Source: Polaribacter sp. IC066
Lineage (GTDB): Bacteria; Bacteroidota; Bacteroidia; Flavobacteriales; Flavobacteriaceae
Assembly: GCF_007997085.1 (NCBI RefSeq)
Contig: NZ_VORR01000038.1
Span: forward strand, 1 to 41,664
Direction: 5' to 3'
Length of the DNA: 41,664 nt
The notes below the pieces were generated by a model that worked only from the letters and a program-made list of their open reading frames with translations, was not told the DNA's origin and ran no database searches. The position numbers and the translations under genes are program-made. Positions 23,478-31,377 of this stretch are shown here, piece by piece. Within the stretch, counting starts at the first letter, position 1. Every line of letters begins with the position of its first letter.

Positions 23478-25250
23478 TTATTCTATTATTTGTTTTATTT
23501 CTCCGCAGGTAAGCATGGCATCTCCAAAATAAGGATTGATTACTTTTTCCTCTTTACTCAACCAATATGCACCTTTATTGCTATCTGCCATTGGGCAAAA
23601 TTGATGATACACTTTTTCATTGATGCCAAAGACTTCAATAGCATTCGTGAGGTCGTATGATAGCTGTTTGAAATGATTTCTTTGTTCTTTAAGGTTCGTT
23701 GTTTTTGAAATTAAAGTTGCGGATGCTTTTATCTCTTTTTCAATCGACATCCAATGTTTATGCACTTCTTTGTCTTGTAATAATTTCATATCAACGTTAG
23801 ATAGTTTGCTGATTAGGTTTCGCGATATTTCAATTCCGGTATTCGAATTGCCTTTCACAAAAGCATCTTTTAAGTGAATGTATTCCTCAAAAACCATTTT
23901 TAATTGATCTTGAAAATCGTTTGAGACTTTTATTCTTTTATTGATGTTCGTATAGCTTTCATTCTTTGCAGAAGCCGTTTCCTCCATGCCAAGATGATCT
24001 TCATGCCCCGTCATTGTTTTTCTGCCCTCTTTATTCATCATCGATTTTTTGCCTTGTAATTGAGCAGCAGCATCTACTGTAAAAGTGCCATTTGTTACGA
24101 TTTCATCTCCATTTTTTAAACCCTCTAAAATTTCATAATTGTCACCAATTTTATTGCCTAAGGTAATTTCTTGCAGTTCAAAAATTGGTTCTTCAGGATT
24201 GGTTTGCACATACACTACAGATCTTTTTCCCGTCCATAAAACTGCGGATGCCGGAATTATGAATGTTTGTTTGCTATTGCTGTTTAAATTTGTAATTGCT
24301 CCTTTTACAAACATTCCTGGTTTTAATAATTGTTCTTTATTATTCAGAACGACTCTTAATTTTAAAGTTCTTGTATTTTGATTTAAAATAGGATCTATAA
24401 AAGCAACCTTTCCTTTAATTTCTGTACTTTTATTTGCATTTGTTGTGATTAAAATATCTTGCCCTTTTTTAAATTGATTCATCTGATTTTCATATACATC
24501 AAAGTTTGCCCAGACAGTATGTAGGTTTGAAATTTTTAGCAAAGGTTGCCCTTCTTTTACCGTTTCTCCTTGTGCAACTAATTTTTGGGATACAGTTCCT
24601 GAAACCGTTGCGTATACGGGGAAGTTTTGTGTTACTTTACCCGTTTCTTCAATTTTTGCAATCTGACTTTCAGAAACCTTTAATAGTTTTAGTTTGTTAC
24701 GAACCGCATTGTACAATTCTGGCTGTGTATCTTTTAAGGAAGCCGTTGTAATTAATTCTTGCTGTGTTGCAAATAATTCTGGCGAATAAATTGTGGCCAA
24801 AAGTTGCCCTTTTTGCACTTTTTCTCCGGTCGAGTTTATATACAAACGTTCTATTCTGCCCGAAAAATAACTTGTTTGTATTTTATTTGTTTCTTCATTT
24901 TCTGCTATTTTTCCTGATAGGGTAGTAGTCACATTTTTATTTACGATATTACCAACAACAGAAGTTTGAATGTTTGCCAAAGCCATCGCGTTTTCTGTAA
25001 GTTTAAATTCATCTGCATTTAAACCATCTGCACTTGTTGCTGCGGGAATTAAATCCATTCCGCAAATAGGACAATCGCCAGCTTCGGGTTGCATAATTTG
25101 AGGATGCATAGAGCAGGTCCACATTTTATTCGTTTCTGAAACGGCATCATGATTGTGTGTTGTTTTTTCTTTGGATGAATTCCCGAAAAGAATCCAACCG
25201 AAAAGGAGTCCGATTCCTAAAATTCCGATATAAACAATGTATTTTTTCAT
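23478..25250 (-). CDS. cusB: CusB-type RND periplasmic adaptor with metal-binding and DUF3347 domains
   Basis: This 590-residue membrane-fusion protein links the CusA pump to the TolC-type channel. An N-terminal membrane anchor (YIVYIGILGIGLLFGWILFG) is followed by a heavy-metal-binding domain, WTCSMHPQIMQPEAGDCPIC then GMDLIPA. The adaptor core contains SGRIERLYINSTGEKVQKGQ and YATVSGTVSQKLVAQGE, and the beta-barrel has KGKVAFIDPILN. A C-terminal DUF3347 domain (about 450-560, FQDQLKMVFEEYIHLKDAF) ends with QFCPMAD and a LTCGEI cysteine, expected for Cu binding. It is separated from cusA by five loci, including the pseudogene just upstream, an unusual order. Confidence 0.93.
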   Translation of the reverse strand: MKKYIVYIGILGIGLLFGWILFGNSSKEKTTHNHDAVSETNKMWTCSMHPQIMQPEAGDCPICGMDLIPAATSADGLNADEFKLTENAMALANIQTSVVGNIVNKNVTTTLSGKIAENEETNKIQTSYFSGRIERLYINSTGEKVQKGQLLATIYSPELFATQQELITTASLKDTQPELYNAVRNKLKLLKVSESQIAKIEETGKVTQNFPVYATVSGTVSQKLVAQGETVKEGQPLLKISNLHTVWANFDVYENQMNQFKKGQDILITTNANKSTEIKGKVAFIDPILNQNTRTLKLRVVLNNKEQLLKPGMFVKGAITNLNSNSKQTFIIPASAVLWTGKRSVVYVQTNPEEPIFELQEITLGNKIGDNYEILEGLKNGDEIVTNGTFTVDAAAQLQGKKSMMNKEGRKTMTGHEDHLGMEETASAKNESYTNINKRIKVSNDFQDQLKMVFEEYIHLKDAFVKGNSNTGIEISRNLISKLSNVDMKLLQDKEVHKHWMSIEKEIKASATLISKTTNLKEQRNHFKQLSYDLTNAIEVFGINEKVYHQFCPMADSNKGAYWLSKEEKVINPYFGDAMLTCGEIKQIIE

Positions 25251-25309
25251 TTCTATTTGTTTTTTCTTTTAATAATTTTCTTATTGAGAGAACTAGTAAG
25301 CGATAATAA

Positions 25310-25859
25310 AAAGCTATTTAAAACTGTAATTAATCCTAAAAGTTAAAAGCTCTTAAAGCAATTGTATTAAAGTTGTCTCTGCTTTCATAATCCATTGTGT
25401 GTGTCATCTACAAAAAATCAAAGCAACGCTAACCTTGGTGCCTAACATTTTGGAATTTACCATCTATAATTGATACATAAGCTTTGACATTTTTATTTAA
25501 TGTATAGAACACAACATAAGAGGGTATTATTTCTTTTCGATATTCGTGATGCTTTCCTGTCCCTTCAATTTTATCAATAAAAGTAACTTCTAATCCATTT
25601 TTCATATAGTTTTTAGTCATATAAAGAGCCTCTTTTTCTGAAATTTCATCTCTTAATTTCACATCAATTGCATTAATTAGATTCTTAAGAGCTTGAGGTT
25701 AAAAGTCTAAATTTTTGAATTGATCTTCATGAATTTCATCCATATCTGTCTAACTAAAATATAAATCACTAAGAGTCAAAATAGAAATTGAATACCCAAT
25801 AGCAATCTTAAATAATGATGTGTTTTTCTGATTTTTATTGCCGTTTTCTTATGAACCAC
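25310..25859 (-). pseudogene. Decayed PepSY-type membrane protein
   Basis: The conceptual product matches the first part of flavobacterial PepSY-associated membrane proteins: KIRKTHHYLRLLLGIQFLF, a frameshift near 25775-25780, then TLSDLYFS, stop, TDMDEIHEDQFKNLDF, stop, a 90-residue intact stretch ending VSIIDGKFQNVRHQG, stop, RCFDFL, stop, MTHTMDYESRDNFNT. In-frame stops are at 25752, 25701, 25431, 25410, 25338 and 25332 (first base, minus strand). Several are TAG where related proteins have Trp (TGG). The frameshift removes one base from another Trp codon. No membrane segments survive after this point. The intact 77-codon stretch (25429-25662) is only the best-preserved part. The family may act in copper- or iron-related membrane reduction; here it is inactive. 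Confidence 0.85.
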
Positions 25860-25860
25860 C

Positions 25861-26448
25861 TTATTGATTTATAGTGAACGGAAAGCTAATTTTTACTTTT
25901 TCCCAATGAAGAGAAATACTGCCTTCTGTTTCGCTAATTTTACTTATTTTATATTCTAAATGCTCTTTTATTTCAGCTGAAATAATTGGTATTACCTTAA
26001 ATCGAATTACATCTTCATCTTGATTATACTCATCTTTTCCATGTTGATTCCAATTTTTATTAATCATAATAGTCCAATCATCTTTTGTCGGAACTATAAA
26101 AAAACCATATTTACCAGCTGGTAATGTTTTACCATCAATAATTAAATCTTTGTTGGTTTCTATATAAGTTGCCTTTTGCGCACCTGCTTGCCAAACATTA
26201 TCGTAACCAACTAAACCGCCAAATATAATTCTACCTCTAACTCCTGGTGATGAATAATCTATATGAATATGAGCATCGCCAATTATAGCCATGGTTTCTG
26301 TATGTGGACTTAATACTTTCTTTTTAGGTATTTCATTTTTTTTGTTTGTTATAACACTATTTTCCTTAATGTCTTTTTTCTTTGTTTCATTTTTACAACT
26401 CAACACTAATAATGTTAGAGCAACTACTACTATTATTTTCTTCATCAT
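25861..26448 (-). CDS. DUF2911 lipoprotein
   Basis: This 195-residue protein has a lipoprotein signal (IIVVVALTLLVLSC) and a Lys-rich linker, then a DUF2911 domain: IHIDYSSPGVRGRIIFGGLV, YDNVWQAGAQKATYIETNKD, LPAGKYGFFIVPTKDDW and INKNWNQHG. The domain is a beta-sandwich of unknown function, widespread in Bacteroidetes. Its ATG overlaps the copA stop by one base, tying it to the copper operon. It also contains a methionine/histidine cluster (HTETMAIIGDAHIHI) just before the domain that could bind metal (inference). Confidence 0.88.
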   Translation of the reverse strand: MMKKIIVVVALTLLVLSCKNETKKKDIKENSVITNKKNEIPKKKVLSPHTETMAIIGDAHIHIDYSSPGVRGRIIFGGLVGYDNVWQAGAQKATYIETNKDLIIDGKTLPAGKYGFFIVPTKDDWTIMINKNWNQHGKDEYNQDEDVIRFKVIPIISAEIKEHLEYKISKISETEGSISLHWEKVKISFPFTINQ

Positions 26449-29423
26449 TATATTTTAATATTTTTTAATCTTAATGCATTCACAATTACAGAAACCGAGC
26501 TAAAACTCATGGCTAATGCCGCTATCATTGGTGATAATAAAATTCCGAAAAAAGGAAATAAAACACCTGCCGCAATAGGAACTCCAAGTGTGTTATATAT
26601 CAATGCAAAAAATAGATTTTGCTTGATATTTCTCATTACAGCATGACTCAATTTTTTTGCTTTTACAATACCATGTAAGTCTCCTTTTACCAAAGTAATC
26701 ATTGCACTTTCTATCGCTACATCTGTTCCTGTTCCCATCGCAATCCCAACGTCACTTTTCGCTAAAGCTGGTGCGTCGTTAATTCCGTCTCCAGCCATAG
26801 CAACAACTTTTCCTTGTTTTTGAAGTTTTTCTACTTCTTTCATTTTATCTTCTGGCAACATACCTGCTTTGAAATCGGCAAGATTTAATTCTGATGCTAC
26901 TGCTTGTGCGGTATTATGATTATCACCTGTCAACATAATTACTGCAATTCCTTTTTCTTGCAATTCTTTGATGGCTTTTTTACTTGTTTCCTTTATTTTA
27001 TCACCAATAACCACGTAACCAACAACTGCCTTATCAACAGACAAATAAGAAACTGTTTTACCTTGTTTTTGAAAAGATGCTGCTTTTTCTTTCATTTCTG
27101 ATGAGATTTCTGCATTTGCATATTCCATCATTTTAGGATTACCCAATGCTACTTTTTTATTGTTGATAGTAGCCTCGACACCTTTACCAGTAACAGCAGT
27201 AAATCCCTCTGATTTTATTGTTTCCGCATTTTGCTCTTTCCCATATTTTACAGTTGCTTCTGCTAACGGATGTTCGCTATTGGTGTTTAGTGATACAATA
27301 TATTGCAACACTTCTTTTTCGCTAAAAACAGCATCGAATGCACCTGTTTTTTCTACCGTTGGTTTTCCTTCAGTAATCGTTCCTGTTTTATCAATAATTA
27401 AGGTATCTACTTTGTCTAGTTTTTCAAGCGCTTCGGCATTTTTAATCAATACACCATTATGAGCACCTTTACCTACACCAACCATCACAGACATTGGTGT
27501 TGCCAAACCTAAAGCACACGGACACGCAATAATTAACACTGCAATTGCATTTACAAATGCATACACATAAACGGGTTCTGGTCCCCAAATTACCCAAGCG
27601 CCAAAAGTTAGTAGTGAGATTATAACCACAACAGGAACAAAATAACCAGATACTTTATCTGCTAAATTTTGAATTGGCGCACGACTTCTACTGGCATCGT
27701 TAACCATATGAATAATTTGAGAAAGAAGGGTATCTCCACCTACTTTTTCTGCTTTCATTAAAAAAGATTGATTTCCATTTATTGTTCCAGAACTTACTTT
27801 ATCATCTTCTGATTTATCAACAGGAACAGGTTCTCCAGTAATCATAGATTCATCAATAGTAGTTTTTCCTTCAGTTATAACACCATCCACAGGAATTTTT
27901 TCTCCTGGTTTTACTTTCAGAATATCATTCAGCTTAATTGTATCGATTTTCACTTCAACCTCTTCACCATCAACAATTTTTACCGCTTTGTTGGGTGCTA
28001 ATTTTAGCAATTCTTTTACTGCTGAATTGGTTTTGCTATGTGCACGCGCTTCCAACAATTGTCCCATTAAAACAAGTGTTAAAATTACAGTTGCAGCTTC
28101 AAAATACACATGAACTGCTCCAGAATCTGCTTTAAATTGTGCTGGAAAAACGTCTGGAAAAAATAGTCCGAAAACACTAAATAACCACGAAACTCCTGCT
28201 CCAATTCCGATTAAAGTAAACATATTTAAATTCCATGTTTTTATACTTTTATACGCACGTTCAAAAAACATCCAAGTAGCATAAAAAATCACAGGAATGG
28301 CCAATGCAAATTGCACCCAATTCCAATATTTCTGTTCCATTATATCATATAACGGATTGTTGTTTAGCATTTCGCTCATTGCAATTATAAAAATTGGCAA
28401 TGTAAAAGCGACTGCAATTTTAAACTTTTTTAAAAGCTTTTTATATGTTTTTTCTTCTGATGAAAGATCTGGTTCTACAGGAACTAAATCCATTCCGCAA
28501 ATAGGGCATGCACCAGCCTCATCTTCTTTAATTTCTGGATGCATTGAGCAGGTCCATTTTTCTGATGTTGTTGCTGATAAATTTTGTTCTTCTACTAAAT
28601 CCATTCCGCAAACAGGGCAATCGCCAGCTTTGTCATACGTTTTTTCGTCTTCGCAATGCATTGGGCAATAAAAAGTACCTGTTCCGTTTTTTACTGGTTG
28701 TTTTTCTTTTGGATGCTGAGGTTCTCCTGATTTGTGAATGCTATAGCTGCCACCATCATTCTTTAATACTTCTTGAAATTTTTCAATTGAAATGTGAGAT
28801 TCCATTTCAATTGTTGCGTCTGCTTTTTCTAAGTTTACATTAGCTTTAGAAACTCCCTCTACTTTAGAAAGTGTTTTTTCAACGTGATTTCTACATCCGT
28901 TGCAAGTCATTCCGTGAATTGAATAGGTATGCGACATCACTTTTTCTTGTTTTGAATGATGAGGTTCTTCTTGTTTATGAATATGATATCGATCACTATC
29001 ATTTTTAAGCGCTTCTTGAAACTTTTCTATCGGAATATGAGATTCCATTTCTATCGTAGCTTCAGATTTTTTCAAATCTACCGAGGCTTTAGAAACTCCT
29101 TCTACTTTAGAAAGTGTTTCTTCAACGTGACTTCGACAGCCGTTGCAAGTCATTCCGTGAATTGAATAGGTATGTTTTATTGTTTTTTCTTCTTTTGGAT
29201 GATGAGGTTCTTCTTGTTTATGAATATGATATCGATCACTATCATTTTTGAGCGCTTCTTGAAACTTTTCTATCGGAATATGAGATTCCATTTCTATCGT
29301 AGCTTCAGATTTTTCTAATTCTACCGAAGCTTTAGAAACTCCTTCTATTTTAGAAAGTGTTTCTTCAACGTGACTTCGACATCCGTTGCAAGTCATTCCT
29401 GTTATTTTATAAGTGTGTTTCAT
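26448..29423 (-). CDS. copA: Copper-translocating P-type ATPase with three HMA domains and two metal-binding zinc-finger-like domains
   Basis: This 991-residue P1B-type ATPase exports Cu(I) from the cytosol. Three near-identical 81-residue units at residues 2-82, 83-163 and about 164-235 each carry GMTCNGCR. Two heavy-metal-binding domains follow: YCPMHC with CPVCGMDLV at about 252-277, and WTCSMHPEIKEDEAG with CPICGMDLVP at about 290-315. The ATPase core has TGEP, CPC at 634-636 (ACPCALGLATP), phosphorylation DKTGT near 678, SEHPLAEA, and GDGINDAPALA. Eight membrane helices are expected. Length is greater than usual because of the duplicated N-terminal modules. It overlaps the next gene downstream by one base and the gene upstream by four. 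Confidence 0.97.
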   Translation of the reverse strand: MKHTYKITGMTCNGCRSHVEETLSKIEGVSKASVELEKSEATIEMESHIPIEKFQEALKNDSDRYHIHKQEEPHHPKEEKTIKHTYSIHGMTCNGCRSHVEETLSKVEGVSKASVDLKKSEATIEMESHIPIEKFQEALKNDSDRYHIHKQEEPHHSKQEKVMSHTYSIHGMTCNGCRNHVEKTLSKVEGVSKANVNLEKADATIEMESHISIEKFQEVLKNDGGSYSIHKSGEPQHPKEKQPVKNGTGTFYCPMHCEDEKTYDKAGDCPVCGMDLVEEQNLSATTSEKWTCSMHPEIKEDEAGACPICGMDLVPVEPDLSSEEKTYKKLLKKFKIAVAFTLPIFIIAMSEMLNNNPLYDIMEQKYWNWVQFALAIPVIFYATWMFFERAYKSIKTWNLNMFTLIGIGAGVSWLFSVFGLFFPDVFPAQFKADSGAVHVYFEAATVILTLVLMGQLLEARAHSKTNSAVKELLKLAPNKAVKIVDGEEVEVKIDTIKLNDILKVKPGEKIPVDGVITEGKTTIDESMITGEPVPVDKSEDDKVSSGTINGNQSFLMKAEKVGGDTLLSQIIHMVNDASRSRAPIQNLADKVSGYFVPVVVIISLLTFGAWVIWGPEPVYVYAFVNAIAVLIIACPCALGLATPMSVMVGVGKGAHNGVLIKNAEALEKLDKVDTLIIDKTGTITEGKPTVEKTGAFDAVFSEKEVLQYIVSLNTNSEHPLAEATVKYGKEQNAETIKSEGFTAVTGKGVEATINNKKVALGNPKMMEYANAEISSEMKEKAASFQKQGKTVSYLSVDKAVVGYVVIGDKIKETSKKAIKELQEKGIAVIMLTGDNHNTAQAVASELNLADFKAGMLPEDKMKEVEKLQKQGKVVAMAGDGINDAPALAKSDVGIAMGTGTDVAIESAMITLVKGDLHGIVKAKKLSHAVMRNIKQNLFFALIYNTLGVPIAAGVLFPFFGILLSPMIAALAMSFSSVSVIVNALRLKNIKI
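28719..29420 (-). repeat. Three tandem coding repeats of 243 bases in copA
   Basis: Units at 29420-29178, 29177-28935 and 28934 to about 28719 encode HMA domain plus His-rich linker. Units 1 and 2 are almost identical at DNA level (for instance the GCGCTTCTTGAAACTTTTC segments on the plus strand), and unit 3 has diverged. This indicates a recent in-frame duplication of the first unit. Confidence 0.85.
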
Positions 29424-30142
29424 TGTTTTGGTAGTTTTAATATCATTTTATTTTCTAATTGTAAATCATCAACATGACCCGCAATCTTATGATCATCTGT
29501 TTTAAAATGTAAATGCATATTGGTGCTGTGATGTGTAAAAACTGCTTTATGTTTTGTGGAGTAAAAGCCTATAATTTGAACCGGAATATTTTTTAAATTT
29601 CCAAATAGTCCAGATTCTTTATGCTTTTTATGATTGTGAATGGTATCGCCTTCTTTCCAATTAATAACGTGCCAATCTAATGAAGCTAAAGTGCCTTCTA
29701 ATAAAAAGGGAAAAGGCTTTTCTGTGTCGATTCCATTCGTTTTAGCGATTTCAAAAATGGTCTTTTCTAAATCGTTTTTAGTCGTCATATTTGAAATTTC
29801 GAGAGCATCCCATTCTTCAACTTCTGCAGATACCAGCAAAGCAGCTTTGAGATTATACGATTCTTTAATGTGTAAGCTACTATCTAAAACAAGGCTATTG
29901 CTAGGTTTGCTGTTGAATATTTGGATTTCGCCTTTTAGATTTTCTACAGCGCCTAAAGCGTAAAGGTTTTTTTTACTTGAAAGGCTATCTAGACTAATTA
30001 CCGATTGAATATTTCCAGACATCATGGTTTTTAATTTTCCATAATGTTTTACTTCAGTGATGCTTGTTTTTTTGTCGGTATGTTGGCAAGAGACTAAAAG
30101 TAACACTAAAATTGTTGCGATTATATATATTGATTTACTCAT
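29420..30142 (-). CDS. Acetolactate decarboxylase-like lipoprotein in copper operon
   Basis: This 240-residue protein has a lipoprotein signal (IYIIATILVLLLVSC) and a domain matching alpha-acetolactate decarboxylase (PF03306): GKLKTMMSGNIQSVISLDSL, LYALGAVENLKGEIQIF, PFPFLLEGTLASLDWHVINW, and THHSTNMHLHFKTDDHKIAG. The last segment contains the histidines that bind zinc in the known enzyme (HLH and a later His). Export as a lipoprotein is at odds with a cytosolic decarboxylase, and the His-rich tail (NHKKHKES plus the HH/HLH cluster) suggests metal binding. Its start overlaps the end of no gene; it lies three bases after the TolC-type gene and overlaps copA by four. Retained in related copper loci by my recollection. 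Confidence 0.8.
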   Translation of the reverse strand: MSKSIYIIATILVLLLVSCQHTDKKTSITEVKHYGKLKTMMSGNIQSVISLDSLSSKKNLYALGAVENLKGEIQIFNSKPSNSLVLDSSLHIKESYNLKAALLVSAEVEEWDALEISNMTTKNDLEKTIFEIAKTNGIDTEKPFPFLLEGTLASLDWHVINWKEGDTIHNHKKHKESGLFGNLKNIPVQIIGFYSTKHKAVFTHHSTNMHLHFKTDDHKIAGHVDDLQLENKMILKLPKQ

Positions 30143-30145
30143 TTT

Positions 30146-31372
30146 TTAATTGGTTAAATAATTAATAATTGTTGTTTGTAAATAATAGGTTTTCACCGAT
30201 TCAATTTGATTGATTTGAAACTTTAATTGCAATTCTTGAATATCTAAAACATCATTAAAATTGATTATTCCCGTTTCGTAGCTTTTAATTAAAATTTCTT
30301 CTGCATTTTTGGCTTGTTGTAAGTTTTTGGTTTGGGTTTCATAACTTATTCTTGCTGAAGTTCGATCGCGCACTGCTTTGTCTAAAACGGTTTCTAATGT
30401 ATTTAAACGTTCTTGCTTTTGGGCGCTTATTTCTTGTTGCTGCAATTTATTTTGTTTGGTTTGTGATTTGTATTTGTTATTGAAAATTGGAATCAAAACA
30501 GAAACCATCGGCATCAAAATATCCTTTCCGTTATCACTGAAATTCATATTTGGGCGTTCGGTAACATTGATATAATCCAACCCAAAACCAATCATCGGGG
30601 TGCTTTCTTTTTGATTTAACAATTCAGATTTTTCTACAGATTGATATAACTTATCGTACTTTAATACTTCTGGATGGAAGACTAAATTTTTAGTTTTGAA
30701 TTCAAAATCTTCCGAAGGAATCTCTAATTGATCAACAACACGCACTAAAATACCATTTTCTCTATGTAATAAATTATTAAAAGCGGTTTGTTCTGCCAAG
30801 TATTGTTGCCCTAAAACATCCAATAATTGTTGCATTTCATTTTGGCGCATTTGCAAACGCAAAACATCTACTGCAGAGGCTTTGCCAATTGCTACAGAAG
30901 TTAATGCCAATGTTTCATAAGTTTCAAGCAAATTGATGTTTTGAGTTAAAACGATCTGTTTTGCTTTGTTCGCATACAAATCGTAATAAGACTGCGATAC
31001 AGAAACCATTAGTTTCCTTTTGGCAATAACAATGTCTTCATATTTGGTATCTGCCAAAGAACTTATATAATTTTCTCTTGCGGTAATCTGACCAAACCAA
31101 GGCAACATTTGTTTTATAGAAATTCTAAAGTTTTGGGCTCCTGTGCGTGTTTCTGGTTCGCTTGCAAAGTAGCCAACTCCAAATTCTGTATTTGGCAAAG
31201 TGTTTGCTTCATTTACTTTTTCTACGGCGATGCTGTATTGCAATTCAAACTTCTGAATTTCAGGATTGTTTGCCAGTGCAACGTCAATAAATGCCTCTAA
31301 TTGTTGACTTCTAATCACAGAAACAACGCTTATAAAGCAAACCAGAATACTAATTTTTATAGATGATTTCAT
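30146..31372 (-). CDS. TolC-family outer membrane efflux channel (CusC-like)
   Basis: This 408-residue protein has an N-terminal signal peptide (ISILVCFISVVSVIRSQ) and two repeats of long helical TolC-like hairpins: YYDLYANKAKQIVLTQNINL and IEMQQLL-type helices, and a second half with TSARISYETQTKNLQQAK and LIKSYETGIINFNDVLDIQ. Such proteins form the outer-membrane exit duct for RND pumps. It lies five bases after cusA and three before the acetolactate-decarboxylase-like gene. No lipobox is visible in the signal. Confidence 0.9.
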   Translation of the reverse strand: MKSSIKISILVCFISVVSVIRSQQLEAFIDVALANNPEIQKFELQYSIAVEKVNEANTLPNTEFGVGYFASEPETRTGAQNFRISIKQMLPWFGQITARENYISSLADTKYEDIVIAKRKLMVSVSQSYYDLYANKAKQIVLTQNINLLETYETLALTSVAIGKASAVDVLRLQMRQNEMQQLLDVLGQQYLAEQTAFNNLLHRENGILVRVVDQLEIPSEDFEFKTKNLVFHPEVLKYDKLYQSVEKSELLNQKESTPMIGFGLDYINVTERPNMNFSDNGKDILMPMVSVLIPIFNNKYKSQTKQNKLQQQEISAQKQERLNTLETVLDKAVRDRTSARISYETQTKNLQQAKNAEEILIKSYETGIINFNDVLDIQELQLKFQINQIESVKTYYLQTTIINYLTN

Positions 31373-31377
31373 TCTTT

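Noticed and set aside
25429..25662. Stand-alone 77-residue hypothetical gene
   Set aside because: Homologous sequence continues in the same frame on both sides of its stop codons, so it is the best-preserved part of the PepSY pseudogene.
25310..25859. TAG read as tryptophan (recoding) instead of pseudogene
   Set aside because: Other genes nearby end at TAG with normal family lengths (for example DUF2256 and the Lacal_2735-type gene), and the locus also has a frameshift and TAA stops.
28719..29420. CRISPR-like or satellite array
   Set aside because: The 243-base units are in-frame coding repeats of the CopA HMA domain.
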